Source: Nitrospirota bacterium (lineage in GTDB: Bacteria > Nitrospirota > Nitrospiria > Nitrospirales > NS-4). From it: a DNA stretch of 23,377 bases. The stretch is taken from contig VBOK01000082.1 in NCBI GenBank assembly GCA_005877565.1, positions 1 through 23,377 on the forward strand, written 5' to 3'. The notes under the pieces are model-generated. The model was not told the DNA's origin. It did no database searches and saw nothing but the letters and a program-made list of their open reading frames with translations. This document shows, in pieces, positions 1 to 6,312 of the stretch. Within the stretch, counting starts at the first letter, position 1. The number at the start of each line of letters is the position of its first letter. The position numbers and the translations under genes are program-made.

Positions 1-124
1 CGGCTTCGAGGGTGTCAAGCAGATCTTGGACGAGGTCGGGTAATGCAGGGTCTGTGAGGCAAACAGGCATCGTCGGCTGTTTGAGGATGGGGTCTGGGTA
101 CAGACGGAGGGGGCGAACAGCCAC
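1..124 (-). CDS. def: Peptide deformylase, N-terminal part (runs off the left edge)
   Basis: Peptide deformylase removes the formyl group from the N-terminal methionine of new proteins in the cytoplasm. Only the first 41 codons are in the window. Translation from a GTG at 124-122 gives a start resembling VAVRPLRLYPDPILKQP, followed by an acidic helix ending DLVQDLLDTLEA. The family opens the same way, with a basic strand, the YPDPIL turn and then a helix. The metal-binding motifs (GCLS and HExxH) would lie beyond the edge, so catalytic competence cannot be judged. The GTG lies two bases after the stop codon of the upstream ACT-domain gene, so the two are probably co-transcribed and translationally coupled. 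No strong Shine-Dalgarno is visible. The short plus-strand reading frame in the same place is a shadow. Confidence 0.8.
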   Translation of the reverse strand, partial: MAVRPLRLYPDPILKQPTMPVCLTDPALPDLVQDLLDTLEA

Positions 125-126
125 GA

Positions 127-699
127 CTAGAGCTGAACGCTCTCGATGGGCTGTAGAGTGATGTCCACCCTCAGGGTCGGCTTCAGGCGCTCAAGCGCAG
201 CTTGGAATGCTTCAGACTGTGCCCCGCCAGGCATGTGGATCTCCAAGACCATTGCATAGACTGGACGGTCCGGTGAGCCGATCACCCGGGTATTCAGGTC
301 CGTGATGTTGCCGCCGTGGTCGGCCACCACGCGGGTGACTGCCGCCACGATTCCGGGCCGATCTGCCCCGTAGACCGAGAGCATCAGATTCGGAGCCTGT
401 CTCGTGGATGTATCGGTTGCGGTCTGCAGGGGGACTTCACGGCAGAGCAGCGTGAGCCCGAGAGGACCGGTCTTGGGAGTGAGCCGATCCGCCAGTTGGT
501 CCGGAGCAAGACCAGCCGGCAGGCGCACCAGCAGCATCATCGCAAACTCGTCCCGCAGTCGCGTCATGCAGGTATCTTCGATGTTGCAGTTGAGGTGGTA
601 CAGCCCCTCGGCCAGGGTCGCGACGATGCCGGGACGGTCCTGCCCGAAGGCCGAGAGCATGACGTAGCGGTTATCCAAGGCGGGTCTCCGGGTTTGCAT
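127..699 (-). CDS. Two-ACT-domain protein, GcvR-like (glycine cleavage repressor family)
   Basis: A 190-residue cytoplasmic protein made of two ACT domains, which bind small ligands, often amino acids. Domain 1 spans about residues 10-85 and domain 2 about 100-185. Each starts with the family signature: LSAFGQDRPGIVA and LSVYGADRPGIVA. The layout matches GcvR-type regulators, which lack a DNA-binding domain and act through partner proteins. The ligand and target cannot be read from the sequence. The frame is open further upstream to 897, but that extension runs antisense through a cobalamin riboswitch. The ATG at 699 is preceded by AGGGAA at about 10 bases and is the better start. def follows two bases after the stop. 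The name GcvR-like is by family resemblance; a general ACT-domain protein is the safer label. Confidence 0.8.
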   Translation of the reverse strand: MQTRRPALDNRYVMLSAFGQDRPGIVATLAEGLYHLNCNIEDTCMTRLRDEFAMMLLVRLPAGLAPDQLADRLTPKTGPLGLTLLCREVPLQTATDTSTRQAPNLMLSVYGADRPGIVAAVTRVVADHGGNITDLNTRVIGSPDRPVYAMVLEIHMPGGAQSEAFQAALERLKPTLRVDITLQPIESVQL

Positions 700-714
700 T
701 CTACCAGAATTCCC

Positions 715-743
715 TTGACTTTGGTTCGGCGGCCGCTTTAGAT
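715..743 (+). promoter_or_regulatory. Promoter for the btuF riboswitch transcript
   Basis: A -35 box TTGACT (715-720) and a -10 box TTAGAT (738-743) are separated by 17 bases. Transcription would start near 750, just before the cobalamin riboswitch at 763. The -35 box lies directly over the Shine-Dalgarno of the divergent ACT-domain gene. The same TTGAC(T/A)-N17-NTAG pattern recurs at three other places in the window, which raises confidence. Confidence 0.65.
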
Positions 744-762
744 TCAGCGCACACAACGCAAA

Positions 763-920
763 GACTCGGGCACAGGGAAAAGGGTGCAAATCCCTTGCGG
801 TCCCGCCGCTGTGAGTGGGGACGAACCTCACGATGAGCCACTGGTTGCGGACGTATAACGTCAGCACCGGGAAGGCGTGAGTAGTAGGACGAACCACGAG
901 CCAGAAGACCTGCCCGAGTC
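763..920 (+). promoter_or_regulatory. Cobalamin (adenosylcobalamin) riboswitch controlling btuFCD
   Basis: The core blocks of the cobalamin riboswitch class are present in order: GGTGCAAATCCC (783-794), CCCGCCGCTGTGA (802-814), the B12 box GAGCCACTG (835-843), CGGGAAGGCG (868-877) and ACCTGCC (908-914). The outer P1 stem closes perfectly with 10 pairs: GACTCGGGCA (763-772) with TGCCCGAGTC (911-920). A further hairpin, CCTCTCC (930-936) with GGAGAGG (948-954), lies between the aptamer and a strong terminator at 976-1017. This fits control by premature transcription termination when cobalamin is plentiful. Confidence 0.93.
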
Positions 921-975
921 AATGGCTAACCTCTCCTCGTGGGCCTGGGAGAGGTGAGGTGCCGGTCTCCAGAAC

Positions 976-1017
976 AATCCTCAAGGTCCAGCCGATGGCC
1001 TTGAGGATTTTTTATTT
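976..1017 (+). terminator. Intrinsic terminator forming the riboswitch expression platform
   Basis: An 11-bp perfect stem, AATCCTCAAGG (976-986) with CCTTGAGGATT (999-1009), is followed by a run of T (1008-1017, broken by one A). It ends ten bases before the btuF start codon, so it acts as an attenuator of btuFCD rather than the end of a gene. Confidence 0.9.
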
Positions 1018-1026
1018 AGGGAAGTT

Positions 1027-1923
1027 ATGAAGCGCCGACAGCGGGGCATCCTGACCGGGATGCCGTTCATGGCCAACCTCGCCGACCAGACCTTTGTGGA
1101 TGATCTGGGCCGGCGGGTGTACCTCTCGAAGCCGCCACGCCGAGTGGTCTCCCTGGCTCCCAGCGTGACCGAGATACTCTTCGCCGTCGGGCTGGATGCT
1201 GAAGTGGTGGGCGTCACGACCTTTTGCGATTATCCCCCCCCAGCCAAAACCAGGCCCAAGGTTGGCGCCGCAATTCCCAATCTGGAAGCCATCCTGGGGC
1301 TCAAGCCGGATCTCGTGGTGGGGCCCGACTCCATTCGCCAAGACGTCTTGGCCAAACTGGAACAGCTCAAGATCCCCGTGTTTGTGCTGTCCGCCAAGAC
1401 CTTGGAGGACGTGCTGGGGCATATCAGCACCGTTGGCCGGATGGTGGGGCAGGAACCGGAGGCGCGGCGGGTTGTCCAAGGCCTGCGGGACAGGCTGGCC
1501 GACATCCGGCGCCGGACCGCGTCTGTCAGGCGGGTCCGCACGTTCTACGTCGTGAACACTGACCCCCTCATCAGCGTGGCGCAGGGCAGCTTCATCCATC
1601 ACATGATTGAAACCGCGGGCGGGGAGAACGTCGTGGGCCGGGCGCAGACGCCCTATCCCAAGGTGTCGGTGGAGGAGGTGCTCCGGCAGGATCCGGAGGT
1701 CATTCTGTTCCCGGTCGGGGTCACAGAGGGCATCCCGGAAGCAGAGCAACAGTTCTGGCGCCGGTGGCCGAACCTCTCGGCCGTAGCCCACAACCGGCTG
1801 CATCAGATCAGAGGAGAATTGATCAATCGGCCGGGCCCGCGGGTGATCGACGGGACGGAGTTGATGGCGCGCTACCTCCATCCTGACCTGTTCCCTACGA
1901 CCGGAGGCGCAAAAGCTCGATGA
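1027..1923 (+). CDS. btuF: Cobalamin-binding ABC-transporter substrate-binding protein, BtuF-like
   Basis: A 298-residue protein of the BtuF/FecB-type periplasmic binding family. It would capture corrinoid and deliver it to the BtuCD complex. The segment RRVVSLAPSVTEILFAVGLD (about 39-58) and the later LEAILGLKPDLVV are hallmarks of BtuF-type proteins. Support for B12 as substrate comes from the riboswitch directly upstream and from btuC and btuD directly downstream. AGGGAAG sits just before the ATG, and a stop codon at 955-957 rules out a longer start. Oddly, the first 22 residues have a basic start but only a weakly hydrophobic stretch (GILTGMPFMANLA) and no lipobox, so a classical signal peptide is not evident. 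The gene ends in an ATGA overlap with btuC. Confidence 0.88.
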   Translation: MKRRQRGILTGMPFMANLADQTFVDDLGRRVYLSKPPRRVVSLAPSVTEILFAVGLDAEVVGVTTFCDYPPPAKTRPKVGAAIPNLEAILGLKPDLVVGPDSIRQDVLAKLEQLKIPVFVLSAKTLEDVLGHISTVGRMVGQEPEARRVVQGLRDRLADIRRRTASVRRVRTFYVVNTDPLISVAQGSFIHHMIETAGGENVVGRAQTPYPKVSVEEVLRQDPEVILFPVGVTEGIPEAEQQFWRRWPNLSAVAHNRLHQIRGELINRPGPRVIDGTELMARYLHPDLFPTTGGAKAR

Positions 1924-3008
1924 CGACGCCGTCCCACGCCGACATCCAAACAGGGGCACTCTCGCTGCCGGTGCTGACGGTCAGCCGCTGGAGCCGGGTG
2001 ATCGCGTTGCTGGTGGCTGTCGCGCTGATTGGTGGCGTGGCCTGTCTCCAATTCGGATCCGAGCGGATCCCGTTGACCGACGTGGCCCGCATTCTGCTCG
2101 GTGGCAATGATGAGACCCTGACGGGCGCCGTCGGCGTCAGCCGGAGCGTAATCGTGCTGGAAGTGCGACTGCCGAGAGTCCTGCTGGCTTTCCTGGTGGC
2201 GGCCAGCTTGGCGGCCGTCGGTGTGGCGCTCCAGGCCCTGCTACGAAATCCCCTGGCGGATCCGTACATCCTGGGTGTCTCCAGCGGGGCCGCCCTGGGC
2301 GCCGTCCTAGCCCTGCAGATGGGGATCGGTTGGGCGGTTGCGGGTTTCTCGGCGCTCCACCTGTTCGCGTTCCTCGGTGCCGGCGCCACGATCGTCACCA
2401 TTTATCGGGTGGTCGTGACGGAGGGGCGGGTGCCCGTCCACACGCTCCTGCTGGCGGGTGTGATTATCAATGCGATCATCTCCGCGCTGATCTTGTTCAT
2501 CACCAGCGTGTCCGACTCGACGAGCGCCTTCCGGATGTTCTTCTGGCTCATGGGGAACCTGACCACGTTGGGCTACGCGGGGCTGGGGGCGCTGGCTGTG
2601 TTGGTGGCCGTGGGGATCGGGCTGCTGTGCGGGCAGGCGCGGAATCTCAATCTGTTGGCGCTGGGCGAGGAGACGGCCCGCGGGTTAGGGTTGGCAGTCG
2701 AGCGTGTGAAGCACCTGATCTTCCTGACCACGGCCTTGGTGACGGGCGCCGTGGTGGCCGTCAGCGGGCTGATCGGCTTTGTCGGGATGGTCGTGCCCCA
2801 CGCGATGCGCATGGTGCTGGGCGCCGATCACCGGCTCCTCTTGCCGGCGGCCGCCTTGTTCGGCGGCGTGTTCCTGATGGTGGCCGACACGGTCGCCCGC
2901 AGCTTGCTGGCTCCCACGGAGTTGCCGGTGGGGGTGATCACGGCGTTGTGCGGAGGCCCGTTTTTCATCTACCTCCTGATCCGACACCGCGGCGCACAGA
3001 TGCTGTAA
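1920..3008 (+). CDS. btuC: Cobalamin ABC transporter permease, BtuC/FecCD family
   Basis: A 362-residue polytopic inner-membrane protein of the FecCD permease family, which forms the channel of type II ABC importers. Long hydrophobic segments run through the whole length, starting at about residue 27. Family motifs include LRNPLADPYILGVSSGAALGA (about residues 107-127), the cytoplasmic segment ALGEETARGLGL that contacts the ATPase, and GLIGFVGMVVPH near the C-terminal third. The start overlaps the btuF stop as ATGA, so translation is probably coupled. btuD starts five bases after the stop. Iron-siderophore permeases belong to the same family, so the cobalamin assignment rests on the riboswitch and the adjacent BtuF-type binding protein. 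Confidence 0.9.
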   Translation: MTTPSHADIQTGALSLPVLTVSRWSRVIALLVAVALIGGVACLQFGSERIPLTDVARILLGGNDETLTGAVGVSRSVIVLEVRLPRVLLAFLVAASLAAVGVALQALLRNPLADPYILGVSSGAALGAVLALQMGIGWAVAGFSALHLFAFLGAGATIVTIYRVVVTEGRVPVHTLLLAGVIINAIISALILFITSVSDSTSAFRMFFWLMGNLTTLGYAGLGALAVLVAVGIGLLCGQARNLNLLALGEETARGLGLAVERVKHLIFLTTALVTGAVVAVSGLIGFVGMVVPHAMRMVLGADHRLLLPAAALFGGVFLMVADTVARSLLAPTELPVGVITALCGGPFFIYLLIRHRGAQML

Positions 3009-3013
3009 CGCCT

Positions 3014-3823
3014 ATGGGCCTGTGTTACCAACTGGTCGACATTTCGTTCCGATACGCCCGGGAGTGGGTGCTCCGCGACTTCTCGCTGGAGGTGGCCGAG
3101 GGGGAATTCCTTGGCCTCATCGGGCCGAACGGGGCGGGGAAGACCTCGCTCTTGAAGTTGATGGCGGGACTGCTCCGTCCCAATCAGGGAGGCGTGTGGC
3201 TCCACGGGGAAAAGTTGGCGAGCCTGTCGCCACGGCAGATTGCCTGCCATGTGGCGGTGGTGCCACAGGAGAGTCAAGTCTTGTTCCCGTTCACGGTGGC
3301 GGAACTGGTCCTCATGGGGCGGTTTGCCCACCAGGAGGGATGGGGGTGGGATTCTCAGGCCGATCTTCAGATCGCGCGCCACGCGATGCAGGCCATGGAC
3401 ATTCTGCCGGTGGCGACCAGGACCTTCCGGGAGCTGTCGGGCGGGGAGCGGCAGCGGTCCATCATTGCGAGGGCCCTGGCCCAGCAGGCCGGCATCTTGC
3501 TGTTGGACGAACCGACCGCCTTTCTTGACATCAACCACCAGATGGACATCTATGCCCTGCTCCAGGACCTCAACCGGAATCGGGGCGTGACGGTCGTCGT
3601 CGTGTCGCATGATTTGAATCTTGCCAGTCAGCACTGCGACCGGCTGGTGCTGCTGCACGAAGGGCGGGTCTATCAGTCCGGCGTGCCCGAGCAGGTGGTG
3701 ACGCCTGAGCATATTCGCACGGTGTACGGCTGCGACGTCATCATCGACCGCCACCCGGAAGCCGGGACGCCGCGGGTCACGCTTCCGCAAGCCTTAGAAG
3801 GCCGTGCAATGGTTAAACGTTGA
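3014..3823 (+). CDS. btuD: Cobalamin ABC transporter ATP-binding protein, BtuD-like
   Basis: A 269-residue cytoplasmic ATPase that drives BtuC. It has Walker A GPNGAGKT (37-44), the Q-loop glutamine near 85, the signature LSGGE (141-145), Walker B ILLLDEP (161-167) and the switch histidine near 199 (VSHD). The frame is open far upstream inside btuC, but the ATG at 3014 gives the normal family N-terminus and sits five bases after the btuC stop. The last codons and the stop lie inside a heptamer repeat array that continues downstream, so the C-terminal residues MVKR are encoded by repeat DNA and may be a recent replacement of the original end. Confidence 0.92.
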   Translation: MGLCYQLVDISFRYAREWVLRDFSLEVAEGEFLGLIGPNGAGKTSLLKLMAGLLRPNQGGVWLHGEKLASLSPRQIACHVAVVPQESQVLFPFTVAELVLMGRFAHQEGWGWDSQADLQIARHAMQAMDILPVATRTFRELSGGERQRSIIARALAQQAGILLLDEPTAFLDINHQMDIYALLQDLNRNRGVTVVVVSHDLNLASQHCDRLVLLHEGRVYQSGVPEQVVTPEHIRTVYGCDVIIDRHPEAGTPRVTLPQALEGRAMVKR

Positions 3824-3943
3824 TCGTTAAACGTGTCCCATGGGGACGTTAATCGTTATTCGTTAACCGTTAAACGTGAAAAGAGGATGCGAGAAGCAGT
3901 TGGGTGGTTGGTAGTGAGATTCCACGATTAACGAATAACGATT
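3812..3943 (+). repeat. CGTTANN heptamer repeat element, copy 1 (with inverted arm)
   Basis: Two arrays of a 7-bp unit, CGTT(A/G)NN, run left to right at 3812-3835 and 3848-3878, each capped by CGTG. After a spacer, the inverted form CACGATTAACGAATAACGATT lies at 3924-3943/4. AATCGTTATTCGTTAA (3851-3866) is the exact reverse complement of 3928-3943, a 16-bp perfect inverted repeat. A related element lies at 21527-21597. It overlaps the end of btuD. There is no T tract, so it is not an ordinary terminator. Confidence 0.85.
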
Positions 3944-4035
3944 CCACTCGGCGGGACGTATCCACCGGCCGAGTTGGATCGCTCGACAGGATACAGGGGC
4001 AACTGATCGTAAGGAGGAAGGTTCAGCTACTAGGG

Positions 4036-4183
4036 CGACAAAGTCAGGGGAAGATGGTGCGAAGCCATCACGGTGCCGCCACTGTAAGCGGTGAGTAACC
4101 CTACTGATGAGCCACTGTGCACGTCCCGCGCACGGGAAGGCGTAGGGGAACGAGGACCCGCAAGTCAGGAAACCCGCTTGTCG
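4036..4183 (+). promoter_or_regulatory. Second cobalamin riboswitch, upstream of the TonB-dependent receptor
   Basis: The cobalamin aptamer blocks recur: GGTGCGAAGCCATCACGGTG, then GCCGCCACTGTAAG, the B12 box GAGCCACTG (4109-4117), CGGGAAGGCG (4133-4142) and CAAGTCAGGAAACCCGC. A short outer P1 can form from CGACAA (4036-4041) and TTGTCG (4178-4183). Unlike the first riboswitch, no hairpin with a T run follows. The downstream region instead offers a small hairpin over the Shine-Dalgarno of the receptor gene, suggesting translational control. Confidence 0.93.
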
Positions 4184-4198
4184 GCCATCACGAACTAG

Positions 4199-4220
4199 CC
4201 CTTCGAGCCAAAGGGAGGTG
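4199..4220 (+). promoter_or_regulatory. Possible Shine-Dalgarno-sequestering hairpin of the receptor gene
   Basis: CCCTT (4199-4203) can pair with AAGGG (4211-4215) around a 7-base loop. The 3' arm runs into the ribosome binding site GGGAGGTG (4213-4220), five bases before the ATG at 4226. The stem is short, so this is a suggestion only. Its place right after the riboswitch is where an OFF-state ribosome-binding-site blocker would be expected. Confidence 0.45.
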
Positions 4221-4225
4221 TCGTC

Positions 4226-6298
4226 ATGTCCAAGTGGTTTCGTTCAGCAAGTGTTATTTTTTTCTGTCTCTCCGCAATCGGCTTCTTCTTCCCAGCCGTA
4301 AATGCCGAAGAGCCGAAACCGTATGAGTTGGAAGAAGTCATAGTCAGTAGCACTCGCCTGCCTAGTGAAAAGGTAAGCACGTATGACCTTCCCAACAAGA
4401 TCACTGTGATCACTGCGGAACAGATCCGCAATAATGGTGCGAAGACTATCCAGGAAGCCATTCAATACGAAACCGGGGTAATTCTTTACGATTCAAACGG
4501 CAATCCATTTCAGTCTACAGTGGATTTACGCGGATTCAACGGGCAGCCTTTCCCATCCACTGTCGTCTTCGTAGATGGTGTGCGCGTAAACGAACCGGAT
4601 ACAAATGTCGTGAATTTTGATCTGATTCCTCTGGAATCGATCGAGCGCATCGAGATCATCCCCGGGTCGTCAAACATTTATGGAAAATATGCGTTGGGAG
4701 GAGTGATCAATATCATCACCAAGCGGGGGGGAGACCGCAGGCAGGCTACAGCGGAAACGATGTTTGGAAGCTTCCATAGAGAGCGGTACGCACTTAATTC
4801 CAGCGGGCCCATGGGGAAATTCGACTATGTGACAAATTTTACGCGTGAGACAGAGAATGGGTATAGGGACGAATCTGATTCAAGAATTTCCCGTTACTTT
4901 GGCAAGCTTGGGTTTCGTCCGGCTGACGGCACTGACCTCACAGCTTCTTACACCTACACACAAGACCGCTTGCTCGCAGCGGGCACCCTGCCTCCGACCG
5001 ATCTCGCCATTAATCGTCAGCGAAATGTGACGCCGGGAGCTTTCACAGAGAATGAGCTCAATCTCGTGTCTTTGGGCGGCCGGCAACAACTGCCCCTGAA
5101 CTTTAGCTTAACCGTGAACGCGTTCTATCGGCACCTTGCCCAAGAGAATCTTACGAAATTCTTTGGTGGAGGCGAAAGTGATCAGTTGTCAAAAACAGAG
5201 ACGAAGGGAGGGACAGCGCAAATTAGTCACGAGAGTCGAGGGCAACATTTTGCCAACACATTTGTTGTCGGCGGGGAAATTGCTCGCACCGATTTGGCCA
5301 CGCGGTCAGCTCCTTTTCTCGATCGAAAGTCTGTTGATGAAGATTCGAACGCCTTGTTTGCTCAGAATTCTTTTGAAATTGCCCGAACCGTAATTCTTAC
5401 CGCTGGCGTTCGAAACGATTTTGATCGTTTCACTATCCATAATGATCTCAATCCGAACGATCCGCAAACCAACGGGACACCCACGTTCCACAGGGCTACA
5501 TCTCGCGCAGGAATAGTCTATAAGCTCGCCCCACAGGCTAGTCTTTATTTCAATTATGCTGAAGGATTTCGTCCTCCCAATCGTTTTGAACTGATAGCCG
5601 CGCCACCTTTTGCCTCGAGTCTTGATTTACGTCCTGTTAAGACCAGAGGATATGAATTCGGATGGAAACAGGCAGTTCGTGATTGGGGAGAAGGTTCGGT
5701 GGCCCTGTTCCAAACAGACGTTCGAGATGAGATCTTCTTTATTTGCACTACCTGCGTTTTTCCAGATGGTAAGAATCAGAACATAGACAAGACCAGACGT
5801 CGAGGAATCGAGGCTTCTCTGCGGGCCAACGTAGTCGAGAAATGGACAATATCTGTGAATTACACCTACACTGAAGCCCATTTTAAGTCGAGGTTTGTAG
5901 AGGGTATAGGGAAAGTAGTCGAAATCGGAGACAGCTTGCCGCTTGTCCCTAAACATCGATTAGGTACGACCATCCAATTTCGTCCCGCCCCTGAATGGAC
6001 TCTCTCCCTCACGGGGCTTTACGTGAGCACGCAAGTGTATCTCAATGATGAGCCAAATGCCTTTCCCCGTCTTCCCGGATACTTTGTATTGGGAGGGCGA
6101 ATAGCCTATGAACGTCCAGTACCGGGTGGCAGGGCAAATTTCTTTCTACAAGGGAATAACATTCTCAACAAGGAGTACTCGAGCTTCGGGTCCATTGCTT
6201 TTGATTTTGTTAACACGGGCAGGAATGAACCTTTCGTGTCGCCAGCGCCTACATTTGCTGTTTATGGTGGCGTCAGTTATCGTTTTGAAGGTTTTTAA
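4226..6298 (+). CDS. btuB: TonB-dependent outer-membrane receptor, BtuB-like (corrinoid uptake)
   Basis: A 690-residue outer-membrane transporter that would pull corrinoids into the periplasm using TonB energy. A signal peptide ends near residue 27 (AVNA/EE). A TonB box, EEVIVSS, lies at 36-42. The plug domain (about 50-168) carries VDLRGFNG, VFVDGVRVN, IERIEIIPGSSNIYG and GGVINIITKRG. The remainder is a beta-barrel, and the last residue is phenylalanine (YRFEGF), as expected for outer-membrane barrel insertion. The cobalamin substrate is inferred from the riboswitch just upstream and the cobalamin genes downstream. The gene is much AT-richer than its neighbours: one 60-base line, 5341-5400, has 24 G+C, against 40 in 2761-2820 of btuC. 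This suggests separate ancestry. cbiA starts 14 bases after the stop. Confidence 0.9.
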   Translation: MSKWFRSASVIFFCLSAIGFFFPAVNAEEPKPYELEEVIVSSTRLPSEKVSTYDLPNKITVITAEQIRNNGAKTIQEAIQYETGVILYDSNGNPFQSTVDLRGFNGQPFPSTVVFVDGVRVNEPDTNVVNFDLIPLESIERIEIIPGSSNIYGKYALGGVINIITKRGGDRRQATAETMFGSFHRERYALNSSGPMGKFDYVTNFTRETENGYRDESDSRISRYFGKLGFRPADGTDLTASYTYTQDRLLAAGTLPPTDLAINRQRNVTPGAFTENELNLVSLGGRQQLPLNFSLTVNAFYRHLAQENLTKFFGGGESDQLSKTETKGGTAQISHESRGQHFANTFVVGGEIARTDLATRSAPFLDRKSVDEDSNALFAQNSFEIARTVILTAGVRNDFDRFTIHNDLNPNDPQTNGTPTFHRATSRAGIVYKLAPQASLYFNYAEGFRPPNRFELIAAPPFASSLDLRPVKTRGYEFGWKQAVRDWGEGSVALFQTDVRDEIFFICTTCVFPDGKNQNIDKTRRRGIEASLRANVVEKWTISVNYTYTEAHFKSRFVEGIGKVVEIGDSLPLVPKHRLGTTIQFRPAPEWTLSLTGLYVSTQVYLNDEPNAFPRLPGYFVLGGRIAYERPVPGGRANFFLQGNNILNKEYSSFGSIAFDFVNTGRNEPFVSPAPTFAVYGGVSYRFEGF

Positions 6299-6312
6299 AA
6301 AGTCACGACTCA

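Noticed and set aside
2..43. Plus-strand C-terminal tail GFEGVKQILDEVG at the left edge
   Set aside because: The same bases on the minus strand encode a clear peptide deformylase N-terminus linked to the ACT gene.
700..897. N-terminal extension of the ACT-domain protein to 897
   Set aside because: It translates the antisense strand of the promoter and riboswitch; the ATG at 699 has a Shine-Dalgarno and gives the normal family start.
2330..3013. Long upstream extension of btuD within btuC
   Set aside because: It is an out-of-frame shadow of btuC; the family start is at 3014, right after the btuC stop.
3812..3943. CRISPR array
   Set aside because: The units are 7 bp and contiguous, without unique spacers of regular length, and no cas gene is present.
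3946..3974. Hairpin ACTCGGC/GCCGAGT as a terminator after btuD
   Set aside because: It has a 7-bp stem with a 15-base loop and no T run; too weak to call.
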